NCBI GenBank assembly: GCA_900540905.1
Contig: UQHR01000016.1
Span: 1 to 44,271, forward strand
Source of the DNA: an uncultured Collinsella sp.
Lineage (GTDB): Bacteria > Actinomycetota > Coriobacteriia > Coriobacteriales > Coriobacteriaceae
Length of the DNA stretch: 44,271 nucleotides
Direction of reading: 5' to 3'
The stretch's first letter is position 1. Each line of letters begins with the position of its first letter. The notes beneath the pieces are model-generated. The model ran no database searches, was not told where the DNA came from, and worked only from the letters and a program-made list of their open reading frames with translations. Made by a program: the position numbers and the translations under genes. This document shows, in pieces, positions 1 to 7,144 of this stretch.

Positions 1-47
1 AAGCGGTCGGCGGGGCCATTGTGGCTCTTGACAGCGGATTGGGTCAT
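1..47 (-). CDS. Possible 5' end of a gene running off the left edge
   Basis: On the minus strand an ATG at 47 opens a frame that stays open to the window edge and begins MTQSAVKSHNGPADR. Nearly every codon ends in C, which matches the usage of the confident genes here. There is no convincing Shine-Dalgarno sequence, and palindromic element 56-153 lies directly upstream, so the start is uncertain. Fifteen residues are too few to name a family. The gene would be co-directional with dapH. Confidence 0.35.
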   Translation of the reverse strand, partial: MTQSAVKSHNGPADR

Positions 48-55
48 ATGAGCGA

Positions 56-153
56 AAACGCCCCTAGGCGAGCAAGGTGACGTGAAAGAGGAGGGAAGCG
101 TACTTTGGTACGCGACCGACGATTGAACGTCAGATTGCCGCCTAGGGGCGTTT
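56..153. repeat. Palindromic element A1 (variable arms, conserved core)
   Basis: A 15-bp perfect inverted repeat (56-70 and 139-153) encloses a 68-base interior. The interior contains a second stem (GACGT/ACGTC around 79-83 and 127-131), purine-rich unpaired stretches, and an inner hairpin GCGTAC-TTTG-GTACGC (98-113). The interior is clearly related to that of 15615-15715, but the outer arms are not. It lies just past the 3' end of dapH, where a terminator would be expected. The arms have A-rich and T-rich outer ends, consistent with bidirectional termination. Confidence 0.8.
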
Positions 154-196
154 GCAGCGTCGAGTCGTTACGGCGTTTGGTAAAACGCCGTAACTG

Positions 197-916
197 TTAA
201 AGCTGGCGCAGGCCTTCCTCGAGGCCGGTCTTGCTGTCGGTCTTCTCATCGCGCATCTTGATGACGCGGGCGGGGACACCGGCCACGACGGCGCCGGCGG
301 GGACGTCCTCGACGCACACGGCGCCGGCGGCAACGACAGCGCCCTTGCCCACGTGCACGCCTTCCAGGACCACGGCATTAGCGCCGATCATGACATCGTC
401 CTCGATGATGACGGGCGTGGCGCTGGCGGGCTCCACAACGCCTGCCAGCACGGTGCCGGCGCCGATGTGGCAGTTCTTGCCCACGGTGGCGCGACCGCCC
501 AGCACGGCGCCCATATCGATCATGGAACCCTCGCCGATAACGGAGCCGATGTTGATGATGGCGCCCATCATGATGACGGCACGGTCGCCGATCTCGACGC
601 GGTCGCGGATGATCGCGCCCGGCTCGATGCGGGCGTTGATACCCTTAAGGTCGAGCATGGGGACGGCGGAGTTACGGCAGTCGTTCTCGACGTCGTAGTA
701 GTCGATAGAGTCGGCGTTGGCAGCGAGGATGGCCTTGAGCTCATCCCAGTCGCCAAAGACGGTCTTACCACGACGACCGCCGTAGACGTGCGCATCGCCC
801 CAGGCAACCTTCATGCCGGGCTTCTCGCGCACATACAGCTTGACGGGCGTCTTCTTGGGCGCGGTGGCGATGTAGTTGATAATCTCCTGTGCATCCATCT
901 CGGCTGCGTTGCTCAT
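197..916 (-). CDS. dapH: 2,3,4,5-tetrahydropyridine-2,6-dicarboxylate N-acetyltransferase
   Basis: The 239-residue protein is close to the usual DapH length. Its middle and C-terminal half is a run of hexapeptide repeats (for example VIMMGAI, GSVIGEGSMIDMGAVLGG, VGKGAVVAAGAV), the left-handed beta-helix of trimeric acyltransferases. DapH transfers acetyl from acetyl-CoA to tetrahydrodipicolinate, committing the pathway to the acetylated branch toward diaminopimelate. The ATG at 916 follows AAAGGAG at a 9-base spacing. It is the last gene of the lysA-dapA/dapB/dapH operon, 39 bp after dapB, and is followed by palindromic element A1. A succinyltransferase (DapD) is the alternative, but the length and the N-terminal domain favour DapH. 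Confidence 0.93.
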   Translation of the reverse strand: MSNAAEMDAQEIINYIATAPKKTPVKLYVREKPGMKVAWGDAHVYGGRRGKTVFGDWDELKAILAANADSIDYYDVENDCRNSAVPMLDLKGINARIEPGAIIRDRVEIGDRAVIMMGAIINIGSVIGEGSMIDMGAVLGGRATVGKNCHIGAGTVLAGVVEPASATPVIIEDDVMIGANAVVLEGVHVGKGAVVAAGAVCVEDVPAGAVVAGVPARVIKMRDEKTDSKTGLEEGLRQL

Positions 917-955
917 ATCTTGTTTCTCCTTTAGCTGGGCTTGGTTAATGATTGG

Positions 956-1696
956 CTAGGCGAACATGACCTGGTCGAAGGTGTAGAAGCCGGGATCACG
1001 GACGACGAGCTTCTGAGCGGCGGCCAGAGCGCCGTTGACAAAAATCTGACGGCTTGTGGCGCGGTGGGTGAGCGTGACCTCCTCGTCCTGGCCAAAGAAA
1101 CTCACCTCGTGCACGCCGGCGACGGTGCCGCCGCGCAGCGAGTGCATGCCGATCTCCTTGGGATCGCGTGCACCGCACATGCCCTCGCGGCCGTAGACGG
1201 GGTGATAGCCGGTCTCGGGCTCGGCCTCGACCACGGCGTCGAGCAGTAGCTTGGCGGTGCCGCTGGGGGCATCGACCTTTTGGTTGTGGTGCGTCTCGAC
1301 GATCTCGCAGTCAAAGCCGGGCAGCTCGCGCGTGGCCTGGGCCACCAGATGGCGCAGAGCGGCGATGCCGATGGAGTAGTTGCCCGAGTGCATGACGCGG
1401 GCGTTCTGGCCCAGCTCGCGTAGGCGGTCCATCTGCTCAGGCGTGTAGCCAGTGGTGCCGGAAACGAGTGCGGCGCCCGTACGCTCGACATAGGCAACGA
1501 CGGCATCAAAGGTCGCGACGTTCGAGAAGTCGATGATCACATCGGCGGCCGGAGCGCTCTCGAGCTCGGTCAGATCAAAGCCGATCTGGGCGACGATATC
1601 AAAGACGGGCTGACCGGCGGCATCAACGATGCTCTCGGCAGTGGTGCGGATGAGCGAGCCCATGCGGCCCGTTCCCATAATGACGGTCTTAATCAA
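956..1696 (-). CDS. dapB: 4-hydroxy-tetrahydrodipicolinate reductase
   Basis: The 246-residue protein has the N-terminal nucleotide-binding motif GTGRMG and the family signature ETHHNQKVDAPSGTA (about residues 132-146), which carries the catalytic His and substrate-binding Lys. It reduces the DapA product with NAD(P)H to tetrahydrodipicolinate. The start is a TTG at 1696, inside the last codons of the upstream lysA-dapA gene (8-bp overlap) and about 9 bases after GGGAG. The next in-frame ATG would remove the first beta-strand of the Rossmann fold, so TTG is preferred. The rare start and the overlap suggest translational coupling to dapA. Confidence 0.93.
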   Translation of the reverse strand: MIKTVIMGTGRMGSLIRTTAESIVDAAGQPVFDIVAQIGFDLTELESAPAADVIIDFSNVATFDAVVAYVERTGAALVSGTTGYTPEQMDRLRELGQNARVMHSGNYSIGIAALRHLVAQATRELPGFDCEIVETHHNQKVDAPSGTAKLLLDAVVEAEPETGYHPVYGREGMCGARDPKEIGMHSLRGGTVAGVHEVSFFGQDEEVTLTHRATSRQIFVNGALAAAQKLVVRDPGFYTFDQVMFA

Positions 1697-3998
1697 GCAG
1701 ACCAGCTCCCTTCAGAGCATCGGTAAGTGCGGTGCGCGTGTCGTCTGCCATGGGGCACAGCGGCATGCGATAGTTGGCCTCGATCATACCCATCTGGGCG
1801 AGCGCTTCCTTAACGGGGATGGGGTTGACTTCGCTAAAGAGGGCGTTGATGAGCGGCTGGCCGGCAATCTGGATCTCGCGGGCGCGCTCCACGTCACCGT
1901 CCAGGTAGGCGCGGCACATGTCGTGCACGAGTTGCGGCTGCACGTCGGCCCAAACGCTGATGGTGCCCGAGGCGCCCAGGCTCATGAGCGGTACGGTGAG
2001 CGCGTCCTCGCCCGAATACATGCGGAAGTCGTTGGACAGCAGGTGCGCGATCTTGGCGGCATAGGCGACGTTGCCCGAGGCCTCCTTGATACCCATGATG
2101 TTGGGGTGTGCGGCCAGGCGCTCGACATTGCGCTCGCTGATGCCGCAGCCGCAACGACCGGGGATGTTGTACAAGATGCAGGGGATGTCCACCGCATCGG
2201 CTACGGTCTTAAAGTGCTGGTAAATGCCCTCCTCGTTGGACTTGTTGTAGTAGGGGGTGATGAGCAGCAGGCCGTCGGCGCCCAGGCCCTGGTAGGTGAG
2301 CGACTTGGTGAGCATCGTCTGCGTGGAGTTGGAGCCCGAGCCGGCGATGACGGGGATGCGGCCTGCGACCTGCTTGACCACGGCGGCAACGACAGAGTTG
2401 TCCTCGTCGTCGGTCATCGTGGCGCTCTCGCCGGTGGTGCCCAAGGTGAGGATGGCGTCGGTGCCGTTCTGAAGATGGAAATCGACCAGGCGCTCAAGCG
2501 CATCAAAGTCGACGCTGCCGTCCTTCTTAAACGGGGTGACGAGGGCGACGATCGAGCCCTCGAGGTTGTGGACATCCATATTCTTCTCCTTAGCTTCTGC
2601 GATCTGGATGCGTTTGTTCCATTGGGCGGCGACGGCTAGGCGCTCGTCCTGAGCGCGACGGCGGGCGCTTTCGGCGCGCGACTTGGCCAGCAACTCGCGG
2701 CCGCACGGCAGCACGTCGAGCGTGGCAAAGTAGTCGCCCGGGCGCTCGGCACGACGGATAAGATCCGCCGAGCCATCGGGGCGAAGCAATACCTCTGCGG
2801 AGCGCAGGCGTCCGTTGTAGTTGTAGCCCATGGAGTAGCCGTGCGCGCCGGTATCGTGGATCACGAGCAGGTCGCCCATATCGATCTGCGGCAGCTCGCG
2901 GTCGATGGCGAACTTGTCGTTGTTCTCGCACAAGTTGCCCGTGATGTCGTACTTGTTCGTGACGGGGACTGTGGATTTGTCGGGGCCACCCGGCTGGCCC
3001 ATCACCGTAACGTGATGGTAGGCGCCATACATGGCAGGGCGAATCAGGTCGACGGCACTTGCGTCCACGCCGATATAGTCCTTGTAGATTTGCTTTTCGT
3101 GGATAGCCTTGGTGACCAGGCATCCGTAGGGGCCCATCATAAAGCGGCCCATCTCGGTGCAGATCGCCACGTCGCCCATGCCGGCGGGAACCAGAATCTC
3201 GTCGTAAGCTGCGTGTACGCCCTCGCCAATAGCGTGGATGTCGTTCGCCTGCTGCTCGGGCAGGTAGGGGATACCCACGCCGCCGGACAGGTTGATAAAG
3301 GCGACATGCGCGCCCGCCTCGCGCTCCAGACGCACGGCAAGCTCAAAGAGGATGCGCGCGAGCTTGGGGTAATAGTCGTTGGTGACGGTGTTGCTGGCAA
3401 GGAAGGCATGAATGCCAAAATTCTCGGCGCCCTTGGCCTTGAGCATGCGGAAGGCCTCAAAGAGCTGCTCGGTGGTCATGCCGTACTTGGAATCGCCCGG
3501 GTTGTCCATAATGCCGTTAGAGAGCTGGAACAGACCGCCCGGGTTAAAACGGCAGCTGACCGTCTTGGGGATGGGGCCTGCGACGCGCTCGTGGAACTCG
3601 ATGTGGCTGATGTCGTCGAAGTTGACGATGGCGCCCAGCTTATCAGCGAGTTCAAAGTCCGCCGCCGGCGTGTCGTTGGACGAGAACATGATGTCATGGC
3701 CGGTGATGCCCAGCGAGCGGGCGATCATGAGCTCGGTATAGCTCGAGCAATCGCAGCCGCAACCATATTCGTTGAGAATGGAGATAAGCGCCGGATTGGG
3801 ATTGGCCTTGACGGCAAAGTACTCCTTAAACCCCGGATTCCACGCAAAGGCGTCGCGCACCTCTTGCATGTTGCGGCGGATGCCCGCCTCGTCGTATAGA
3901 TGAAACGGCGTGGGGAACTGCTCGACGATGTGTTCGAGCGTCTCCTTGTCCACAAACGGCCGCTTTGCCGCATATGCCTCGTTGGGGGTCAGTGCCAT
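1689..3998 (-). CDS. lysA-dapA: Fused diaminopimelate decarboxylase - dihydrodipicolinate synthase
   Basis: One uninterrupted frame encodes 769 residues with two complete enzymes. Residues 1 to about 435 are a type III-fold PLP decarboxylase: FAVKANP holds the PLP lysine, CTEMGRF replaces the usual EPGR-type motif, CENNDKFA holds the active-site Cys, and GAHGYSMGYNYNG follows. Residues 474-769 are a 296-residue DapA: GTTGESATM, PYYNKSNEEGI, YNIPGR, and GIKEASGN with the Schiff-base lysine. They are joined by an Ala/Arg/Glu-rich, probably helical linker. DapA is the first and LysA the last step of lysine synthesis, so the fusion links the ends of one pathway. A ribosome site and ATG inside the linker could also yield free DapA. 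The alternative is recent loss of a lysA stop codon, or a sequencing indel: in another frame TAA overlaps that ribosome site. Confidence 0.9.
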   Translation of the reverse strand: MALTPNEAYAAKRPFVDKETLEHIVEQFPTPFHLYDEAGIRRNMQEVRDAFAWNPGFKEYFAVKANPNPALISILNEYGCGCDCSSYTELMIARSLGITGHDIMFSSNDTPAADFELADKLGAIVNFDDISHIEFHERVAGPIPKTVSCRFNPGGLFQLSNGIMDNPGDSKYGMTTEQLFEAFRMLKAKGAENFGIHAFLASNTVTNDYYPKLARILFELAVRLEREAGAHVAFINLSGGVGIPYLPEQQANDIHAIGEGVHAAYDEILVPAGMGDVAICTEMGRFMMGPYGCLVTKAIHEKQIYKDYIGVDASAVDLIRPAMYGAYHHVTVMGQPGGPDKSTVPVTNKYDITGNLCENNDKFAIDRELPQIDMGDLLVIHDTGAHGYSMGYNYNGRLRSAEVLLRPDGSADLIRRAERPGDYFATLDVLPCGRELLAKSRAESARRRAQDERLAVAAQWNKRIQIAEAKEKNMDVHNLEGSIVALVTPFKKDGSVDFDALERLVDFHLQNGTDAILTLGTTGESATMTDDEDNSVVAAVVKQVAGRIPVIAGSGSNSTQTMLTKSLTYQGLGADGLLLITPYYNKSNEEGIYQHFKTVADAVDIPCILYNIPGRCGCGISERNVERLAAHPNIMGIKEASGNVAYAAKIAHLLSNDFRMYSGEDALTVPLMSLGASGTISVWADVQPQLVHDMCRAYLDGDVERAREIQIAGQPLINALFSEVNPIPVKEALAQMGMIEANYRMPLCPMADDTRTALTDALKGAGLLD
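2577..2591 (-). promoter_or_regulatory. Internal ribosome-binding site and start codon for dapA
   Basis: Within the lysA-dapA frame the minus strand reads AAGGAG (2591-2586), six bases, then ATG (2579-2577). This ATG is the expected first codon of a normal-length DapA (MDVHNLEG, 296 residues). In another frame the same bases read TAAGGAG, the usual stop-plus-SD junction of separate operon genes. That suggests the two enzymes were once, or still are, also made separately. Confidence 0.7.
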
Positions 3999-4011
3999 GT
4001 CCCGTAAACCT

Positions 4012-4076
4012 CGCTATCCAGACGGCGCCATCGGCGCATCGAATCCGCATAGCGTGGACCCAATGTCCGGATAGCG
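4012..4076 (-). promoter_or_regulatory. Candidate expression platform of the lysine riboswitch
   Basis: The 3' strand of P1 continues as CGCUAUCCGGAC (4076-4065). It can form 12 consecutive pairs, one G-U, with GUCUGGAUAGCG (4023-4012), which abuts the GAGG ribosome site of lysA-dapA. That same downstream strand can instead pair for 6 bp with CGCUAU at 4054-4049. So three segments compete for one sequence next to the ribosome site. There is no U-tract, so control is more likely translational than by termination. Which pairing represents the ON state cannot be decided by eye. Confidence 0.6.
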
Positions 4077-4227
4077 CTCCCGCATTGCTGCAGACAGTCC
4101 TGCGGGTGTTTCCCGCAGGCCCACCAGGCTGTTCGTGCCCGAAAAACCCAGTTCGGCGGGTTTCGCCTCCCCGCGGGGTCAAAGTCTGCCGACTCGCCCG
4201 CGGATCTTCGTGCCCGCGCCTCTATCA
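4069..4227 (-). promoter_or_regulatory. Lysine riboswitch (L-box) aptamer
   Basis: Read on the minus strand, the leader opens with GATAGAGGCGCG and closes with GCGCTATC, forming P1. Between them lie the expected landmarks: a GAGTCGG stretch, GGGGAGGCG, GCCGAACTGGG, a CTGGTGGG segment, a GC hairpin (CCTGCGGG..CCCGCAGG) followed by ACTGTC, then GGAGCGC. Order and spacing match known lysine riboswitches. Lysine binding normally lowers expression of downstream lysine synthesis or uptake genes. Here it sits about 70 bases upstream of lysA-dapA and should control the whole operon. Confidence 0.9.
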
Positions 4228-4230
4228 AGT

Positions 4231-4260
4231 GGTAAAGACCCTACCACGTTGCACTTTACC
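4231..4260. repeat. Inverted repeat upstream of the riboswitch
   Basis: GGTAAAG (4231-4237) and CTTTACC (4254-4260) form a 7-bp inverted repeat around a 16-base spacer, in the intergenic gap between the divergent lysA-dapA and deacetylase genes. The AT-rich stretch 4261-4295 next to it probably holds the promoters. The repeat could be an operator or a short RNA hairpin at the 5' end of the leader. Confidence 0.35.
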
Positions 4261-4378
4261 AAACAAGAGTATTCGTATATAACGTTTAAAAAATGCAGGG
4301 ATATGCTGGAAATAAGGGTGCGGCAATCTTGCGGCACAATAAGATGGCAACTGGCGCGCACCTATGAAAGGAACCTTT

Positions 4379-5566
4379 ATGATCGAGCTCCAAGAACTTC
4401 GTCGCTATCGTCGCGACCTGCATCGTATTCCGGAGCTCGATTTCGATCTTCCGCAGACTATCGCCTATATTGAGGGCGTGTTGGCGCCGCTCGCTTGCGA
4501 GGTGACCCATCCGTGTCCGAGCTGCGTCTGTGCCTTCTTCGATGCCGGTGTGGGCGCTACGCATGCCACGGCGATTCGCGCCGATATGGACGCCCTGCCC
4601 ATCGCGGAGGTAACGGGCGTTGCCTTTGCCTCGACGCATCCCGGTAAGATGCATGCGTGCGGTCACGACGGTCACATGGCCATGGCGCTCGCGGCGGCGA
4701 CTTTTGTCGACCGAGCGATTTGTGAGCAGCCGGGCGCCATCAAGCGCAACGTACTTTTTGTGTTTCAGCCGGCCGAGGAAACGACCGGTGGCGCCAAGAC
4801 GGTGTGTGAGAGCGGCGTATTCGAGCGCTATGGGGCAGATCGCATCTTTGGCTTCCACGTGTGGCCCGATTTGCCCGCCGGTACGTTGGCGAGCTGTCCC
4901 GGTCCGCTGCTGGCGCGCTCAAGCGAGACGCATATCCATATTCACGGAACGAGCATCCATATTGCTAAGACCTATGGTGTGCCGGTCGAGGAATCGCACG
5001 ATGCGGCATTGGCGGCTGCCAAGTTCTTGGTTTCCGAGCGCGAGCTCATGGACGAGTTGGGTGCAGACGAGCCCTGCATTGGTAAGTTCGGCCTACTGCA
5101 GGCCGGCACCGTCTGCAATGCGGTGGCGGGGGAGGCCTATGTGGCTGGCAGTCTGCGCGTGTTTACGGACGGTATGTTCGACCGTGCGCGCGAGGGCGTG
5201 CGCCGCGTGTTGGACGAGGCCTGCGCCGCAACAGGCTGTACGTATGATCTCGACTTTGCCGAGGGTTATCCGCCAGTCGATAACGACCCCGAGCTGTTCG
5301 CCCACATTGCGCCTGCCTTGTCCGAGCTGCAGCTTGTGGACGAGCCGCTGCTGATCGCCGAGGATTTTGCCTTCTATCAGCGCTATCTGCCGGGCGTGTT
5401 CTTCTTGCTGGGCACAGGCGTGCCGGAGGGTCAAGAAAACCCGAGCGATTCGGATGGCTGTCCCGCCTATGCCACGAGCGCCCTTCACACTGATACCATG
5501 CTCTTTGACGAGGAAATCCTGCTCAAAGGCCTCGATGTCTACAAACGATTGCTTGTGATGGAGTGA
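4379..5566 (+). CDS. M20 family amidohydrolase, probable N-acetyl-diaminopimelate deacetylase
   Basis: A 395-residue M20D metallopeptidase-fold hydrolase. Visible motifs are RADMDALPI, MHACGHDGHMAM (metal ligands), FQPAEE (catalytic Glu), a central dimerisation/lid region around HIHIHGTSIH, and LLIAEDFAFYQ near the C-terminus. Relatives include hippurate hydrolase, N-acyl-amino-acid hydrolases and N-acetyl-LL-diaminopimelate deacetylase (DapL). Its divergent position beside dapH, the acetylation step, makes the deacetylase the best guess, closing the acetylated DAP branch. That is an inference from context. The ATG at 4379 is chosen because AAAGGA lies 7 bases upstream; an ATG five codons earlier lacks such a site. 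Confidence 0.8.
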   Translation: MIELQELRRYRRDLHRIPELDFDLPQTIAYIEGVLAPLACEVTHPCPSCVCAFFDAGVGATHATAIRADMDALPIAEVTGVAFASTHPGKMHACGHDGHMAMALAAATFVDRAICEQPGAIKRNVLFVFQPAEETTGGAKTVCESGVFERYGADRIFGFHVWPDLPAGTLASCPGPLLARSSETHIHIHGTSIHIAKTYGVPVEESHDAALAAAKFLVSERELMDELGADEPCIGKFGLLQAGTVCNAVAGEAYVAGSLRVFTDGMFDRAREGVRRVLDEACAATGCTYDLDFAEGYPPVDNDPELFAHIAPALSELQLVDEPLLIAEDFAFYQRYLPGVFFLLGTGVPEGQENPSDSDGCPAYATSALHTDTMLFDEEILLKGLDVYKRLLVME

Positions 5567-5568
5567 CG

Positions 5569-5892
5569 ATGGGGCGACGCCGACAATCTGCCGTATATAG
5601 TCCGGGTGGATGCGGGTGTGGCTTGCTACTGCTTCCGGTTATTGCTGTGAGCATTGGCGTGATGTTTGCGCTTGCCGGGTTGGCAGCAGCGGCACTCGTG
5701 TTGCTGATTGTGGCCATTGGCGTGACGGTCTGGCTGTGTCGTTCTCGCGAGCAGCGTCGTGCCGATGGTAAGACCAATGTTGGATGGGCCATCTTTTTAG
5801 TCTTCGCCTACCTATTGAGCATCAGCTATTTAGCCTTCTTTATCCTGTTACTTGTAAGCACCTTTACCGGGGAATCCGTCACGGTGGGTTGA
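5569..5892 (+). CDS. Small membrane protein of unknown function
   Basis: A 107-residue protein I do not recognise. A basic N-terminus with a Gly/Cys patch (GGCGCG) is followed by two close hydrophobic segments (about residues 20-36 and 38-55). A charged stretch RSREQRRADGK follows, then a third membrane segment (about 73-97). The ATG at 5569 has GGAG five bases upstream, within the 3' end of the deacetylase gene, so the two genes are almost contiguous and probably co-transcribed. A GTG at 5563 that overlaps the upstream stop is an alternative start. Confidence 0.6.
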   Translation: MGRRRQSAVYSPGGCGCGLLLLPVIAVSIGVMFALAGLAAAALVLLIVAIGVTVWLCRSREQRRADGKTNVGWAIFLVFAYLLSISYLAFFILLLVSTFTGESVTVG

Positions 5893-5997
5893 TGCACTGC
5901 CAGCAGACGGTCGTGCAAAGTGCGTTTGCTCGGCGTTCGGATAACCGCATTGGCCGTTCGCCGCAACCTTAGCTCACAGCTAATGAATTCAAGTTCA

Positions 5998-6051
5998 ATC
6001 CTTCCTACGATGTGCTGTGTGCCGGCGCGGTAGCCGGATCGTAGGAAGGAT
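5998..6051 (+). promoter_or_regulatory. Hairpin sequestering the lipoprotein ribosome site
   Basis: A perfect 14-bp inverted repeat, ATCCTTCCTACGAT (5998-6011) and ATCGTAGGAAGGAT (6038-6051), has a second 5-bp stem CCGGC/GCCGG (6022-6026/6033-6037) nested in its 26-base loop. The right arm contains AGGAAGGA, the only Shine-Dalgarno candidate of the lipoprotein starting at 6054. In RNA the stem would bury the ribosome site, suggesting translational control by temperature, ligand or a helper factor. A DNA operator is the alternative. Confidence 0.65.
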
Positions 6052-6053
6052 GC

Positions 6054-6599
6054 ATGATGAATAAGCTCGAAAACGAAGTGCTGCTGAGCCGTCGCGCTGC
6101 ACTTGGCGCATTCGCCACCGTCGCCTTGGGGACTGCCAGTCTTCTTGCCGGTTGTGGTAGCGATAAGGCGACCGTCACCGAGGACGCCGACGATGGTGAC
6201 AAGAAGGAAGAGACGAAGAAGGAAGAGCAGCCTACGACTGACCTGGCTGTTGGCACGACGGTGACCACGGCTGCTGGCCTTTCTGTCGTCGTCGATTCCG
6301 TCCAGCCAGGCCTCACAAATTTTGACGGTTCTACCATGACGGGTATTCACGTCACGTACGTCAACAACGGCGATGAGGGCGCGGATTACAATGTCTACGA
6401 CTGGAAGGGCGAGGACGCCAACGGTGCTCAGCAGAATCAGGGCTACTACAGCGAAGGCTCTGAAGAGCTGCAGTCGGGCACCCTTGCAGCCGGCGGTACT
6501 GTTGCGGGCAATATCTATTTTGACGGCGACATCAAAAAGGCTTTGTACTTTGCCAACATGTTTGATAAGTCTGCCACCGCAAGCTGGGTGTTGGCCTAG
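6054..6599 (+). CDS. DUF4352-like secreted lipoprotein
   Basis: A 181-residue exported lipoprotein. The N-terminus has a twin-arginine pair (SRRAALGAF), a hydrophobic stretch and the lipobox LLAGC (Cys about residue 34). A charged, disordered tether (DADDGDKKEETKKEEQ) then leads to a beta-rich domain with features typical of DUF4352/telokin-like extracellular domains: a VTTAAGLSVVVDSVQ opening, GIHVTYVNNGDE, and a late GGTVAGNIYFDG strand. Such domains are extracellular modules without known catalysis. ATG codons at 6054 and 6057 both follow the sequestered SD. It precedes an HTH protein and a Ser/Thr kinase and may belong to the same envelope-sensing set. Confidence 0.75.
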   Translation: MMNKLENEVLLSRRAALGAFATVALGTASLLAGCGSDKATVTEDADDGDKKEETKKEEQPTTDLAVGTTVTTAAGLSVVVDSVQPGLTNFDGSTMTGIHVTYVNNGDEGADYNVYDWKGEDANGAQQNQGYYSEGSEELQSGTLAAGGTVAGNIYFDGDIKKALYFANMFDKSATASWVLA

Positions 6600-6638
6600 T
6601 ATGTCGCTGCCGTTGCGTCGCATAGGGGGTGAAGCCGT

Positions 6639-7061
6639 ATGCCCGATAAGAAGTTGACGGAGGAACTGCTCAATGAGTTGCTCGATGCGCCGAGTATCGA
6701 CGGCTATATCAGGGAGCACGACTTTGCCGCCCCGTCGCTTTCGGACTACCTTAAGCAACTGCTGCAGGAAAAGGGCTTGGAGCGTTCGCGCGTGGTGCGT
6801 ATGGCCGACCTCAACGAAACGTTTGGCTATCAGATTTTTACGGGCGCGCGCCACCCGAGTCGAAATAAAGTGCTGCAGATTGCATTCGCGATGGCGTTAT
6901 CGATGAAGGAGACCAACCGCGCACTTACGGCTGCCGGGGCAAACGTCCTCAACTGCAAGGACCGTCGTGATGCGATTATCATCTTCTGCATCGATCGTGG
7001 CTGCAGCCTGCAAAAGGTCAATGAGGAGCTGTATCGCTTTGGCGAGGAGACGGTGAGTTAA
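6639..7061 (+). CDS. XRE-like helix-turn-helix protein
   Basis: A 140-residue cytoplasmic protein. The central part (LSDYLKQLLQEKGLERSRVV to MALSMKETNRAL, about residues 34-95) has the layout of a lambda-repressor/XRE-type domain: helix, turn with the GARHPSR segment, then the LQIAFAMALS helix. The C-terminal third (DAIIIFCIDRGCSLQKVNEEL) is helical and probably a partner-binding segment. It ends 83 bp before a membrane Ser/Thr kinase, so it may be that kinase's substrate or partner; this is inferred from position. The start has AGGGGGTG seven bases upstream. Confidence 0.7.
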   Translation: MPDKKLTEELLNELLDAPSIDGYIREHDFAAPSLSDYLKQLLQEKGLERSRVVRMADLNETFGYQIFTGARHPSRNKVLQIAFAMALSMKETNRALTAAGANVLNCKDRRDAIIIFCIDRGCSLQKVNEELYRFGEETVS

Positions 7062-7105
7062 CGGCTGACTGTTGGTGGCAGGGCCGTCCGCTATATTTCA
7101 AACGT

Positions 7106-7141
7106 GCAGGGCACGGGTGCTACAGGGCGTCTGTGCCCTGC
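7106..7141 (+). promoter_or_regulatory. Hairpin directly upstream of the kinase start
   Basis: A perfect 9-bp stem GCAGGGCAC (7106-7114) / GTGCCCTGC (7133-7141) encloses 18 bases and ends 3 bases before the first ATG of the kinase gene. No U-tract follows. No obvious Shine-Dalgarno sequence is left for the kinase, so initiation may depend on this structure or on another start. Bases 7092-7097 (TATATT) upstream resemble a -10 box without a well-spaced -35. Confidence 0.5.
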
Positions 7142-7144
7142 GCT

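Noticed and set aside
1629..2639. Long plus-strand frame opposite dapA
   Set aside because: Antisense shadow of lysA-dapA; no ribosome site or recognisable domain.
2590..3123. Alternative lysA end in another frame at the TAA overlapping the dapA SD
   Set aside because: The in-frame linker has normal codons, and I see no internal evidence of an error; kept only as a caveat.
4249..4281. TTGCAC...TATATA as a plus-strand promoter for the M20 gene
   Set aside because: The spacer is 21 bases, too long for a standard promoter; other pairings in the AT-rich stretch were no better.
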